DNA from: Entonaema liquescens
Lineage: Eukaryota; Ascomycota; Sordariomycetes; Xylariales; Xylariaceae
Direction: 5' to 3'
Assembly (NCBI GenBank): GCA_902805475.1
Contig: CADCSX010000001.1
Span: 1,240,001 to 1,304,000 of the forward strand
DNA: 64,000 nt
The position numbers and the translations under genes were made by a program. This document shows positions 10,701-23,071 of the stretch, one piece after another. The notes below the pieces were generated by a model. The model was not told where the DNA came from and ran no database searches. It saw only the letters and a program-made list of their open reading frames with translations. Numbering within the stretch: position 1 is the first letter of the stretch; every line of letters starts with the position of its first letter.

Positions 10701-10892
10701 CATCAAGACCAAACACAATCATGAGAAACTTGTAAATGGAAAATTCATGACCTTTTATGCTGAACTACCTGAAGTCAACATTCGTATCCCAGTCCCAGTG
10801 ACCCCGGCGTACCAGCCGATTAAGGTATCCGGCTCATATAACTAGAAAGTGTACATATTTGCTTTTTCTTGACATATTGTTGATTTCGCAAT
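7770..10892. other. 3.1 kb without a recognisable gene
   Basis: The left part is the promoter of the lectin-like gene and the right part the 3' flank of PDI. Open frames near 9,530 and 10,030-10,390 are short, lack family signatures and overlap on opposite strands, so I do not call them. The GTACCTAGGTAC-type motif occurs near 9,374-9,388. Confidence 0.6.
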
Positions 10893-12525
10893 TTACAACT
10901 CGTCGTGCGTCGTCTCAGCAGCTTCGCTGCTAGTGGACTTGGACTCAGTTGCAGCGGGAGCAACAGGGGTCTCTTCCTCCTGCTTCTCCGATACCTCAGC
11001 CTTGAACTTGCCGTTCTCCTTGATGAAGTCGATCAAGTCCTCGACAGTTCGGCTGCCAGAGTAAGTGACCGGCTCGCCCTTGGCACCGGCGGGGTATAGC
11101 TTGATGGTGGGGAATCCCTGGATCTCATCCGGAACGTCGTTGGCGGTAGCGTCAACCTTTGCGATGACAACCTTGTCCTTGAACTCACTCTTGCTGTATA
11201 GGGAAGCAAGGTCCTCGTACTTAGGGGCAAGAGCCTTGCAGTGACCGCACCAGGGAGCGTAGAACTCGATTAAGACGTCCTTGGAGTCATCCAAGACAAT
11301 CTCCTCGTACGTCTTGCCAACCACAACTGTGACTGGGCCCTCCTGCTTCTCGGGAATAGGCTCAGACTTGAGGCTGGGCTCAATCTTTCCAGCCGCGAAG
11401 TCATCGACGAAAGCACTGATAGTGTCGTAAGTGATCTCCTTCTCCTGGTCAAAGGGAACTTCTGGTTCTTAACAGTCTCCTGGATGGCGAAGGACGGGAA
11501 CTTGTCAGCCTTGAGGTTGAGGTTGTTGGCGTGGGCACCGAAAGACTGAGCATCGATGGTAGCAAAGTTGATCTTGCCACGGTACTTTTCAGCGATGGGC
11601 TTGAGGGCATCGCCGAGTTCCTTTCGCTCCTCGGCAGTCTCGGAGAAGATATAGGCAAGAGGAATACCGGCAGACATGTAGCCAGAGTAAGTCTCGGGGC
11701 CGACTTCACCAATCAAGGGAGTAGAGGCAACTTTGGCGAACTTCTCAATGGCCTCCTCGTCGAACTTCTCTGTGAAGGTAGCCTTGCCCTCATCAAATTG
11801 CTTGTACAGAACAACAGCTGGTGCCTTGACACCCTCAGCCTCAGCCAATGCAGCATCGTTAGTGGCGCCGAAGAGGTAAGAGTCCCGGTACTTCTCAGCA
11901 ACCTTTGTGTAAGTCTCGTTGGAGGCCTTGTCAGAAGCGTCGATGTAAGCGACCAAAACAACCTTGTCGGCGGTCTTGAAGTCCTCGAGGGTTTCCGAGG
12001 TTAAAAGCGAAACGGCGGGGAGAGACTGCTTGATCATGTACGAAGTGATACTAGACATCGGGTTAGTAAACACAAATGGACATAATCAGATCGAGACAAA
12101 TTACTCACGCAGCAGCTTTCCTTTGGCCGGTGTAAGGAGTGATGTTCTCCGGGCCACGGAAGATCTTAAGTGTTGGGTAGCCCTCAACACCATATGTTTG
12201 GCAGAGTTCACTCTCCTCTGTGCAGTCAACCTTGGCTAACTTGATCGACTTCTCCTTTAGTGTGGTAGCAGCCTCTTCGTACTCGGGCGCGAGAGCCTTG
12301 CAGTGACCACACCACGGGGCAAAGACTGCAAAGAATATTAGCGATGCTTCCCAATCTTTGTGGTTAGAAGTGCAGCTTACATTCTGCTAGAACAAGGTCA
12401 TTGCCCTTGACGAACTCGTCAAATGTGTCCTTGGTTAGTTGTGTAACATCTGATGCAGCATCTGCAGCATATACGCCTGTGCTGGCTGCAAGCAGGCCAT
12501 AAAGAAAGTTCCGAGCCGTATACAT
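10893..12525 (-). CDS. PDI1: protein disulfide isomerase, with a one-base frameshift
   Basis: Exons 12381-12525, 12109-12325 and 10893-12050. The product has a signal peptide (MYTARNFLYGLLAASTGVYA), a first thioredoxin domain with APWCGHC (Cys 54 and 57), two inactive thioredoxin-like domains, a second APWCGHCKALAPKY domain, an acidic Glu/Ser/Thr tail and the ER-retrieval signal HDEL. It catalyses disulfide formation and rearrangement in the ER lumen. Just below 11,451 one base is missing in the codons for Phe-Pro-Phe-Asp: the frame shifts after NQKFP and the correct sequence resumes in another frame. The spliced length is 1,520 nt, one short of 507 codons. Since PDI is essential in fungi, a base-call error is more likely than loss. 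Introns are 55 and 58 nt. Confidence 0.92.
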
Positions 12526-13868
12526 GGTTAAGCACCTGGGGATAACAATTGACTAGGTTAGCTATCTCAGATTGCGATTTGCAAGTGGAGGAGATGTTGC
12601 AGAAATATAGAGCTGGGGAAGGCCTGTAGAAATGCAGTGGGGGATATCAATGCAGAAAAACAGAAAAAAATAATATTAGTTTAACACACCTATAATGTAC
12701 CACTGGCTATTTAAAAAGAACAATGAAACTTATCGGAGAAAAAATGAAGTGATTGTAGAGATGTAAATGAAGACGTTTTGTATTCTCCTACAATGGTATA
12801 TGTGTCCCCTTGAGAACAGGGAATGTGAATTTGGAGAAGATTGACAAGTTGGATAAATGGCTGAATAGTTCCGAATATCTGGCCACAGTTTGTCCAACCC
12901 CAAGCTGAATCATCAGATGGTTCAGAGCCTAGGACCCGTGCCCACTAAGTACACTAAAACAGCTGTGGCTTACGCAGCTTGAACCGATGGCCCAGACGTT
13001 TATTAGAAATGCAGGGACGTGGAAACGCTCCACCTGTTGATAGAGCTAAGCAACCTTATCAAAGCGGTGTGGAGCTGAGTTGGTGGGTAAACTTAATGAC
13101 AAGTGTTCTCTTTTTTACCCCTCTCGCCACTAAATTTAGGAAAGTACTTACCGTGAACGTAGAGCGCACCGCCACCTATCCGATGGGATTTTTGGGGAAC
13201 CCCTGCGTTGGTGAGCAATGGGACCTGAACAGGCCCACCTACCTACTACGGCGTACTTAACCTAGCTATTGACCCCACTCCGATGCCTCAATGGCAAATG
13301 GCAAATAAATTAAGTCAGATCAACACCCAGATCAGTAATTCCGGAAGGAAGAACTCGAGAATTTAGACGAATACAATGACGGAAGTCACAATACCCGGTA
13401 GACTCGGTTCATAAATCCGCCAATGTGACTTATAAATCGAGGTTTTTAATGCATGAGGCGCTAGTTTTCCAACTGGGCAAGTTGTCAACATTCTCACGTC
13501 TGAACATTGATAGTAGTTACCAGGTGGTTACTAACCCGTCGCACTAGATATTGATTCGTCACGATTCACGGGCATTATCAAGCATAAGACCTTGTGATAT
13601 GCATATCTACTTGCCTACCTATCCACGACAGCATACTTGATTACATCTGCCATCCCTGCATATGAAATGTTTATTAATGCACGCTGCCAGATTGATTGCA
13701 TTAATTAGATTGCAGTCCATTCCGCAACGAGGCTGAATAACGAACCCCATCCTACTTAGGACTTTGAACGTTACAATAAAGTATTTACGACGCTACCACT
13801 TTTTATATCGCCATCGATGAGAAGGCTTAAGTAGGATAACCATTGACTCTACTTAAAGATATCATAGC
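12526..13868. other. intergenic stretch, PDI promoter and flank of the AT-rich block
   Basis: The first few hundred bases are the PDI promoter and leader. An open frame at 12,979-13,260 shows no family sequence. Nothing else was recognised. Confidence 0.5.
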
Positions 13869-15885
13869 ATTTAATTCATCAAAATTTTTAAAGCTTTTCC
13901 GATAATTTAAATATAATTAATATATTAATATTATAATTATTTTAATGATTTGTTTATTTATTACGTTTAAATAAATATATTTAATAACGTTTAAATAATT
14001 AAAATAAATTATTTATTTACGAATTTATTTTATTATAAATATAATCGATTTTATTAATTATAAAAATGCGTTTAATTTATTTATTAATTTAACTTTTTAT
14101 AAATTAAAATTTTTTTATTATTTTTATTTAATTTTTTTTACATTAATTAATTCGTTATTTTTTTTTTATTTAATAATATATATATTTCCGTTTAATTTCG
14201 TATAATAATAATAATATACGACGTTAAAAATAAATAATCGGTTCGTAACGCGTTAATATATTATTAAATTAATCGTTATTATATTTCACATTATATTAAA
14301 AATATATTAATAAAAAAAAACGTTAATAAAACTCGTTAAAAATTATTTAAAATTTAAAAAAATTATTTAACCCGTTAAATTATTATTTAAAAAACTTTAA
14401 ATTACGTATTATTTTATTTAAAATTTAAATTATTTATTTAACGTTTATTATTATATAATAACGTACATATAAATTTTAAAAAAAATTAACACGTTGGTTT
14501 TTTATATCGTTATTTTAAAATTAAAATTATTAAAAATCGTACAATAAATTATAAACATTTAAACGGCGTTACGATTAAATTATTAAAAAAATTATTTATT
14601 TAATTAAAAATACTTAAAGTTATTAATATTTTTTAAATTTTACGTATAAACGTTAATAAATTTAATTTTATAAAAAACGTTAAAAATAATTATATAATAT
14701 TTAATAAATTATATTATTAATATATATTTTTTAAAAACTTTTTAAAATATAAATAAATTATAATAATTATAATTATAATTATAATAAATACAACGTTATT
14801 ATTATTAATAATATTTAATAACATTAATATATAATAATAATAATTTTTTAATAAAAATAATTAATTATATAAAAATTAACATTTTATTACGTTTATAAAT
14901 AATTAAATTAATTATAAAATAACTTTTAAATAATTTAAAAATATTTATTTATTTTATATTAAATTTAACGATTTTATTTAATAATATTTATTTATATTTA
15001 ATAATTATAATAATTATATAAATAATAATTTTATATAAAAATATTTTATTAATAAAATTTATATATTAATTTTTTTTTTTTATATTTTTTATATATTTTA
15101 ATTTTTTAATATAAATATATTCGTTATTTTTAAACGTTTTTTTAAATTTCGTTTATAAATAAAATTATTCGAATAATTTTTTTAAAATATTAAAAAAAAA
15201 AATTTTTATAAACTTTTTTTAAAATTTAAAAATTAATAATAAAATTTAAATATATCGATATAAATTAAAAAATATTAAATTTATAATTTATTTTAAAAAT
15301 TAAATTTAAAAAAAACCCGTATTTATTATTAATTATAATTTTCAATTATTTTATTTTTTAACTTTTATTATTTATAATTTTAAAATTTATTAATTTTTTC
15401 ATAATAATAATTAAATTAAACGTCGATATATTTAAATTTTTACGAAAATTAAAAATTATATAATTAACGTTTTTTTCGTTCGATTTTATTTTCGGTACGT
15501 TTATTACGTAATTATTATTTTAAAAATTTAATAAAACATTTAATAATAAAATTAACGTTTTAATTACCGCTGAATTTCGGGTTAATTATTTAATAATTAC
15601 GTTAAAAAAAATAAAATTTAAAAAACGTCGTAAAATTATTTTTAATTTAAATAATTAATTTATAAAATTAAAAAATATAAAAAAAATAAAATTAAAATTA
15701 AAATTATATTTAATAAAAAAACAAATCAATATATTTATAAATATAAAAGTTAAATTTAAAAAAATTATTAAAAAAAATAATAATTTAATATAAAATTATA
15801 TTAAAATTATAATAATTAATTCTTAATTAAATTACGAAAATAATAATAAAAATATAAATAAATAAATATAATTAAAAGTGTTAAT
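13869..15885. mobile_element. RIP-degraded transposon relic, about 2 kb, very AT-rich
   Basis: The block is almost entirely A and T, and nearly every remaining C or G is in a CG dinucleotide, the pattern left when RIP has converted CpA to TpA. No open frame survives. Collinear strings are shared, in the same orientation, with the element at 56682-58605: an exact match of almost 30 bp around 14,838 (there about 57,500), a tttatatttaataatta string near 14,990 (57,661), and a ttttatataaaaatatttt string near 15,030 (57,697). It is therefore probably another Fot1/pogo-family copy. I could not define terminal repeats or a target duplication, so the ends are approximate. The 3' flank at 15,890-15,985 has a small hairpin (cttataaa/tttataag) and the tatgctcg/cgagcata pair. 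Confidence 0.8.
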
Positions 15886-16874
15886 AATGGCTCCATTTTA
15901 ACTATGCTCGTAATGGAGTAAGCTTATAAATGGGTGATCCACTTTATAAGCGAGTGAGTTAAAAACACCTAATCTCGAGCATATCATATTCCGTGAAACC
16001 GGAAAGGCAAACATTTAACTTTGATATTTCCACCGAGAAGGAGGTTCAATTCTTATGTCAAAACTTTTGAAATACCTAGTATTAAACATCTCGAATGATT
16101 CAAAAGTCAATAGGACACTCACTCCTGAACCTCACATATTAGGCTACCTATGGATAGGTACCTAAGTATCGAGTCTTTAATGGCGATTATACTACTACTA
16201 TCAGGTGCCCATTATGAGTATAAAATCCGTAAGACTTCTTGAGTATTATGGCTTTGGGAAGGTCTATTCTTCTAGAATGTCGAATAATAATAGTTCGTGC
16301 GGATTTATAGACAGGTAATTATATATCTGTTGATTTATAAGAGCAGTGATAACAACATCTAGGTACCTAGGTTGACTTATGAAGAGCGGGCGAATAAAGT
16401 TAGCCCATCTCTCTTGCATAAATCTTAAATAGAGTCGGGCAGTAACCTTCAAAAGTGCGGAAGGTGTGAAAGACGTAGTGAAATAAGAAGTCACGATTCA
16501 GATTTGTCACGGGAGTAGTCAAATGAGCTCTTAGTTGCTCAAAACTCCCATCATATTGAAAGCCTCCAATGTCGAGCCTTCCCTTAATACCAGGTATTTT
16601 ACTTGTTAGTTCGTCTACATTCAAGTTTTAGTACTACACGAAGTGTACTCTCGCAATACCACAGACTTTTTCCTTTTTTCCACTTTGTCCGACTTCAACA
16701 TCCTACCTCATCTGGCAACCTTGTGAACCGATGAAGCCTTTATATCCGAGAAATAGGCTCGATGTCGCCCTAGGTTCAGCCAACTAAGATCTCTTCTTAA
16801 TCCCCCTTGCCAAACTCAAATTACTATTTTAATTTAATAGTCTAGTTTCCTTCCACTCTGAACTGTCTCCTCTG
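15886..16874. other. intergenic stretch after the AT-rich block
   Basis: Base composition returns to normal at about 15,890. Open frames at 16,264-16,624 on the minus strand have no ATG start or recognised family. The last 200 bases are the promoter and leader of the next gene. The GTACCTAGGTAC-like motif occurs at 16,361-16,370. Confidence 0.5.
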
Positions 16875-19800
16875 ATGGAGCATCACCGGTTACCACGACA
16901 TAGTTCGAGCCATGGCACGCTTCATAGCAGTTATTCTCATGGGCGATCCACTCACGGCCCCTCGCCTGTCCGCCCGCTACACAAACCTCTACGAAGTGTT
17001 AACGAGAATTCCGTGTTACTACCTTCTCCAGGTGCATTGGAGAGCATGTTGAAAACTACGACAGAGACAGGAGATATCGGGATATACAGTATCAAACCTG
17101 TGCCACCGTTACCACAACGAAGAGGTACGTTATCTGATACTAGTCAATAACACCCGTCGCCCCGTCCTTCTACTGAAGGCCTACATCGCCGAAATACCCA
17201 ATGGTAAATTTCCTTCACGCAGAGACACTGTTTCTAAATCAATTTGGTTGTACGGCTTAGAGTTATAAGTCTATTGTAAGTACGTTGACCTTAACGTTGG
17301 CAGATGACATTGGGCCACGTTCATATTCAATGACCACTTGTGAATCCCGCCACCTTACTCATCATAAATCGACAGCTACTTTGCAGAGCCAAGGTAGCGG
17401 GGGTCCGCTTCAACGCCCTCGATCGCCTTTTCCTTATCCAACTCGTTTGAAAAGACCTGGAGTTCGCCCAGCTTCTCCGGCACTTACAGAAGGCGGGCGG
17501 GTTGACTATAGTCGGATGGTAGAAATTGACCGAGCCTCATATGTAAGATTCAAATTATTATGCCAAGTTATCAGATTCTCACTAAGAGACTTTAGAGAGC
17601 TCCTCATGGACCTTACAAGCCCTCTTACCCCCCAACACCGCGGAGGCCGACTGTTTTGGGTCTCCGAACAGATGCTAACCTATCTACCGTCTCGCTGCCA
17701 TCACAAGGCCTGCCTCCTCTCAACCGTTATGGACCGCCAGGGCCTTCTTCAATTAGGACTCATTCCACGGCCTCGATGGCGTCTTATAATGCCCTAGGTC
17801 GCGACAGGTTTGACAATTCCTCATCTAGGACATCGAGTCTCACCTCTATTGCGAATATGTACTACAAGACACCATTCATGTCTAGAGTAGGTCCGAGCGG
17901 GCTTTCCACTGCTGCACCTCGCTACTACGACTATACTGAAGGGTTTGAAAGTAGACAGCCGCGTGCTATAACTCCAGTTCAACATTTCGCCCCAGTCCCT
18001 ACTCGCGCATCGAGCTGTCAGCGTCCGTTCGTGTTACAAGATTCCGACGAAAATCTACCAATTGTGTTCGGAGAACGAGATTCATCGTATTCTGAGGTCG
18101 GTAGTCACAGCCCTGATAGGATGGGCGGGTTAGAAACTTTGCACAATACAAGTAGATATCAAGTTGGAAATTATCAAGCGATAGTGGAACGCGTACCATC
18201 CCGTTGCCGCACCGGTTCCATTCGCTCCGAGACTAGATCAATCACTTTTGATGGTTCAGAAGCAGACCGGAAATTCGAAAGGGGAAGCGATATTGACCTA
18301 TTACCGTCCCAAATAGGTAGGGATTCTATGGATACATTCAACCCGAGCCTTGATTTGGAGTCGAAAGATGCCCCTGCATACAGATACGCAGACTATCGCT
18401 CGGCAGCTGCACCGAAGACTAAGGAGAATTCGCTGGAGAGGCAGGTCCAGGTGGAAGGCGGTAGAGCCCCTACGATTAGAAGCGAGCAAGGAGTGATATT
18501 AAGAGATGATACGCAGGGTGAGACTTTAAATGAAGATGATATGGGCCAGAGTGGCGTAGGCGACCCAGCCGAAGAACGAGCTGGTCGAAGTCTACCAGGC
18601 CATTCGACTCTGAAGCGACCATCTTCTGAACCGACTCGGGGACTTTCAAAGTCAACCCGGCATGAAACCGAACCTCGAAATGGGTTCAACACGATAGCCC
18701 GTGCTCATTCAGATGGCAGTCAAGTCCCGACTTATGGTGGCGGCCCTGGGATGCCGGTTATCGATGGTTTCAACAGCCGTAAACACAATACTCTTGATAA
18801 TGGTATGACCGCTGCCAATAGAGAATACGGGGAAAGTAAGCAAGGCGGCTTTATAGAGGGCAGCACAGTCTCACCCTCTCCAAACCAAACAGCAGCTGTA
18901 CAGAGACAGCGATTCCAGCGCCATAAGAGAAACCAGGCAGTCCCTAGGATTAGCACTAGCAGCTTGCCCAGAGAGGATAACGAAGGGTTTCCTTATATCT
19001 CCCCATCTTGTTCTACTACGCCTATTGTCTCGCCGAAACCAATTTCACCTGCACGTCAACTGAAGCTCAAGAACAGCATCCCCCAATTAATGAAAGCTCT
19101 ACCACCCTTGCCTGGAGACCCTAATTATCTACCGCCTCCAACACCAAGTGCAGAGAGTACATCAAGTAACGATACCGACTTTGTCGAGGTTCTTGCTCCA
19201 TTCAAATTTTCTAGATCTCCTACACTGCATCATCTTCAGGGCGCTCTTGTTGAAGCATCGCAGCGTAATCTCAATAACAGTAGGGCAATACGCCCACATA
19301 AGAGTGCCCCAAAGCTGAGACTGAAAATGAAAACGGCTAATAGCTCGGAGGCCATGACCTGTCCAGGAACAAAGGTTTGTAATGCAGATTTTGAGCCAGC
19401 TTGGTCTCCTGGAACTTCTAATGCATACCCCGAAGATCGAAGTGTCGATTGCGGTGTCCGAACGAGGACCCGAAATAAGTTGAGACTTAGATCATCTAGA
19501 AACACCGTTGCTGGCACTGCTCTACCCGTCACAGTCCGGCGGACTATAGATGGGGAGACACCCGACTCTATAATCGATATTCCGCGACAAAGGCCGAGAG
19601 ATTTGTTCACCATTCCAACCAATCTCAGTCCTACCCCTTCTTCGATAAACAGGAAGTCACCACAGCTTCCGTGGATTGAGGATTCTTACACCGGGAGCAC
19701 GCTTGACGTTGACCCATCAAATGGAGTAACATCTCAATCTGGAGAACGGGCATCTCTGGTAAATAGGGACACTCAGAATAGACCACTCTATGATTCACGA

Positions 19801-20139
19801 TCTATGGAACACCGTGTAACCCCTAATTCAAGGCCCCGTGGCTTAAGGAGGCGCTTATCAGACCTTAATTATTTACTCGCACAATCTCCAAGGCCAATTT
19901 CAACGATAACAGACACGACTAATGGGCGGGACAAAAAGGAGAATAAAACAGATCGAAATTTTCCCTCGTCAAATATTCATTTAACCAGTCGACAATCTGT
20001 TTCCAGGGACGGACATTCTATTCGAGGGAACCACAGTCGAACTAGATTTAGTCGAAGAGTACGATCCAGAATCCTCAAATGGGTCAAGAATGCCAAAACA
20101 GCAGTACGAGCGTGTGCAAAAAGGAATCGCGGTACTTGA
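16875..20139 (+). CDS. large disordered Ser/Pro/Arg-rich protein, function unknown
   Basis: My model joins exons 16875-17124, 17179-17203, 17263-17542 and 17596-20139 into 1,032 residues. The donors gtacgt, gtaaat and gtaaga are canonical; the second acceptor (cttagag) is the least certain. The protein is low-complexity throughout, with no transmembrane segment or enzyme fold visible. It has short proline motifs such as KALPPLPGDPNYLPPPTPS (a pattern seen in fungal scaffold proteins), many potential phospho-sites (RSPT, SPKP, SPAR), and a strongly basic C-terminal tail (RTRFSRRVRSRILKWVKNAK, then Lys/Arg to the end) that may form an amphipathic membrane- or nucleic-acid-binding helix. I do not recognise the family. 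It could be a cell-polarity or septum scaffold, but that is a guess. Confidence 0.8.
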
Positions 20140-21465
20140 AAAGCGAAGTAGAGCTGGCGTATTACCCGGTTAATTGTCCGCAATGATTCAACCTTATTGG
20201 GTTCATTGAGCCACACTACAAACAGGTCTTAACCAACTAATTTTTGGAGCAAATTTTTGGACCCGTTGCCGATTAGGTCTGAATGGACACTTTTCAATGT
20301 CTGTTTGCTGTAATCGGATCGGTAATAATGGGACAGGAAACTTGGTATAAGCCGTCGTTGAGAGTTCTGTTAAGTACCTAGGGTAGATCAGGTTTGGTGA
20401 GACTAGAGCATGCCATGTACTTGTGGTAGCTAGCTGCCTTTGTGTTCACTTATATGATAGTCTCTAATAACACGATGCACTTGAAAGTCTAGGTTACTTG
20501 ACTTGGTGGGTACCTAATTGACGCAAGAAATAGACAGAGATAGACTATCCAGTAGGCCAGGTTGAAGGACGAGAAACCCCTTAGGACAAAGAAGCGGTTT
20601 AGTATGAATGAATAGCTCTGGGGCCAGAGCTATCCTAGTTAGAGTTCCTTGTGGAATAACGAATTTGTTTCCTCACATTTGGTTTGCCTCGTAACAGCGA
20701 TGAATTAAGCACATAGAGTTGAATGATGTCTGTACAGTCCTAGTGCCACCCCTATATAGCCATAACCATGTCATCAAGAATGGGATAGGTGGAAGTAACG
20801 ATATTCTTTGTGGCACTGAGACTATTAAAACTATAACCATTTAAACTTAGGGGCATTGCAACTTCCGCCTCGTCTTGCTGAACGCTAAGAGGGCTCAGTC
20901 AAACGTGCACCGATCCGATCCCCTTATTTAAAGGAGCTGCACGCACTTTCTTCGCTCCTTGGATCTGCGTTCCTCCCATTCTTCCTTTTCTCTTTCCCTT
21001 TTTGCATGGCAACCCAATATTTGTTAGTGCTGGCTACATGTAACATACGCCTTTTCGCACGAGGCACTCCCGAACAGGCTTGATTTCCAACTTTTCCGAG
21101 GCATTTTCAAACATTTTATTGATTTTCATTATTCTCCCCCTTTTATAACACTTAACAAGAGTTAGAATAACTTCTTATTGGTGTCTGAAGCTCGGTACTT
21201 TACCCTTAGTCTTGCTCGACTTCTTAATTAAAGCCCTCCAGGGTGCAGAGAGCGAGGTATATGAAGACAACACTATATGCTTGAGCAACTCTCAGATTTG
21301 CTTACAGATAACAGCATCATACCTAATCAAGAGCATATACCGGGCAGACACATTCCACTCGTTGAATTTAAAACACTGTGGTAGACAGTGGTATCAGTTG
21401 ACCAAGTCATTGCCTAGCAACCTGAGTTAGTCACGAAGTCCTCTTTACACTTAGGTGGGTAACGA
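20140..21465. other. 1.3 kb intergenic stretch, probably promoter plus long leader
   Basis: A tatttaaa string near 20,923 is followed by a CT-rich tract at about 20,945-21,000, typical of a fungal core promoter. That would give the next gene a leader of roughly 450 nt. A 72-codon open frame at 21,212-21,430 lies in that leader and has no family resemblance. Confidence 0.45.
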
Positions 21466-22903
21466 ATGAAACCAGATAACAGAACACCCAAGTATCTTGT
21501 ATTGACATATTTGAGCACTTCGAAACTACAGATAAATACGGTCGCAATAATGCCTCCTCTCAACGGCTCTTCTAGCAAGCAACAGCCTGCATTCTCGCAT
21601 AGCAACGGCAGGAAAACAACCATGGCAGACCCTTATGGAGATAACTTGCCCAAAAGCAACGGCACAAATACTACACCGAGTAAGAAAAGTATCTCTATAT
21701 TTGATGTTGACGTTGATGCCCAAAGCCAATCTTCTTCCTCCACGCCCACATCCGGAAATTCGCCCAAACCATCGCTTACACGTAACTCAGCCCGGTACAT
21801 CAACCTTTCCGCCTTGAATTCGCCCCACCCTCCTAGCCCTGACTTCAAGTACTGCGAAAAGGGGCGTGATAGTGAGGCCGGCTCTTCTACACTAAATACA
21901 CTGGCGTACGATACCACAGCTCCTGCAATGACACCTCAACGGAAACTGCCAAGAAAGACGTTTACTGAACGGTTGGACCTACCACCTTCGTACGAAGAGG
22001 TAGACTATGCGAAGACAGGATCACTCCGACTTCATGAAGGAAAACGCTCTGAGCCTTCCGCGATGGCTTCAAGCCATTTGAACCCTAAACCGCTTTTATC
22101 TAACCATTGCGGTCAAAGCGCCAGCAGTCAGCAAGAGAGGCCTGAGTCGGGACTGAACGGACGTGATCCGAGACAGGGTCACGGACAGGTAAACGGGCTA
22201 GGAAATCAGACAGCTAGCCGAGCGACAAGTGGGACGCCCGATACAACGGCGAACAGACCTGTAAATGGGACTACCAATAGCACTGCGAACGGGACTCCTA
22301 GCGGAAAAGTAAACGGGGGCGGTCATGCGCCCACGTCCAACCAGGAGAAACGTGAGAAGAGCCAGGAGAAGGGACATAGAATTTGGCCCTGGAAGGTACG
22401 TTTTCGTTCTTCCGCCTGTAAGACAAGCCCAGGCGCTAACGAGGCATGAACAGGAGGGAACATGCCACAAGGTCGCTGGTGATGCTTGGCATAAGGTGAA
22501 GGCCGTCTTTCACCTCGTTAAGGCACCGCTATTCGGAAAGGCCAAGAAAAATGCTGGGCCAGAGGAAGTCGAGCTGGATGTGCTCCCGAATGGAAATACT
22601 CGTTCCAACACAAGAGCTCCTGACTCGACGACTTCGACCCCGCAATCCAGACCGGCGGTGCAGCGCAAGACAAGCCGGAACCAGACCTGGTCACAGCGAT
22701 GCCAAGCGCGTTTTGGGCCTCGTCAAAACGAGACTGAGCCCAAGACTGCAGCTGCGCCTGCGCCTGCGACTAGGGATCCTTATGATAATGGTTTCCTGTC
22801 TGCGCCTGCTAGCACCTCATGCTCTACCCCGAGCAGAAGGAGACCCTCCAAGGACAAAGTAAAGGTCTCCAGCTCAGTACAGTGGTTTACTAGCCCGTTA
22901 TAG
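21466..22903 (+). CDS. disordered protein with a PPxY motif, function unknown
   Basis: Exons 21466-22395 and 22454-22903, joined over a 58-nt intron (gtacgt...acag) in phase 0, give 459 residues; a second ATG at 21550 is an alternative start. The sequence is rich in Ser, Pro, Asn and Lys. Notable parts are a PY motif in ERLDLPPSYEEVDY (LPPSY, a WW-domain ligand of Rsp5-type ubiquitin ligases), a region of repeated Asn-Gly-Thr units (VNGTTNSTANGTPSGKVNGG), and an amphipathic helix near residue 320 (DAWHKVKAVFHLVKAPLFGK). No catalytic domain is visible. The motif would suit an adaptor or client of a HECT ubiquitin ligase, but that is inference. I do not recognise the family. Confidence 0.75.
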
Positions 22904-23071
22904 ACTTGCCGGAGAGAGCTACTTTACCAAAGTGTATTATGTACAATAGTAGCTATCTCTCCATTATCGCGATTAGGAACGGTGTATTTATTGGACGGAG
23001 ATGGGGGAAGATCGCATTGCATATGCATGTATTTCGCGATGGGAATAGTAATTATAATAGTAATTTATAGT

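Noticed and set aside
16264..16624. Minus-strand open frames next to the AT-rich block
   Set aside because: They start only at TTG, overlap in two frames and show no known family; probably chance or an unrecognisable relic.
17148..17150. Premature TAA in the first exon of the large disordered protein
   Set aside because: The stop lies inside a 54-nt GT-AG intron (17125-17178) with a strong gtacgt donor and correct phase, so no truncation is needed.
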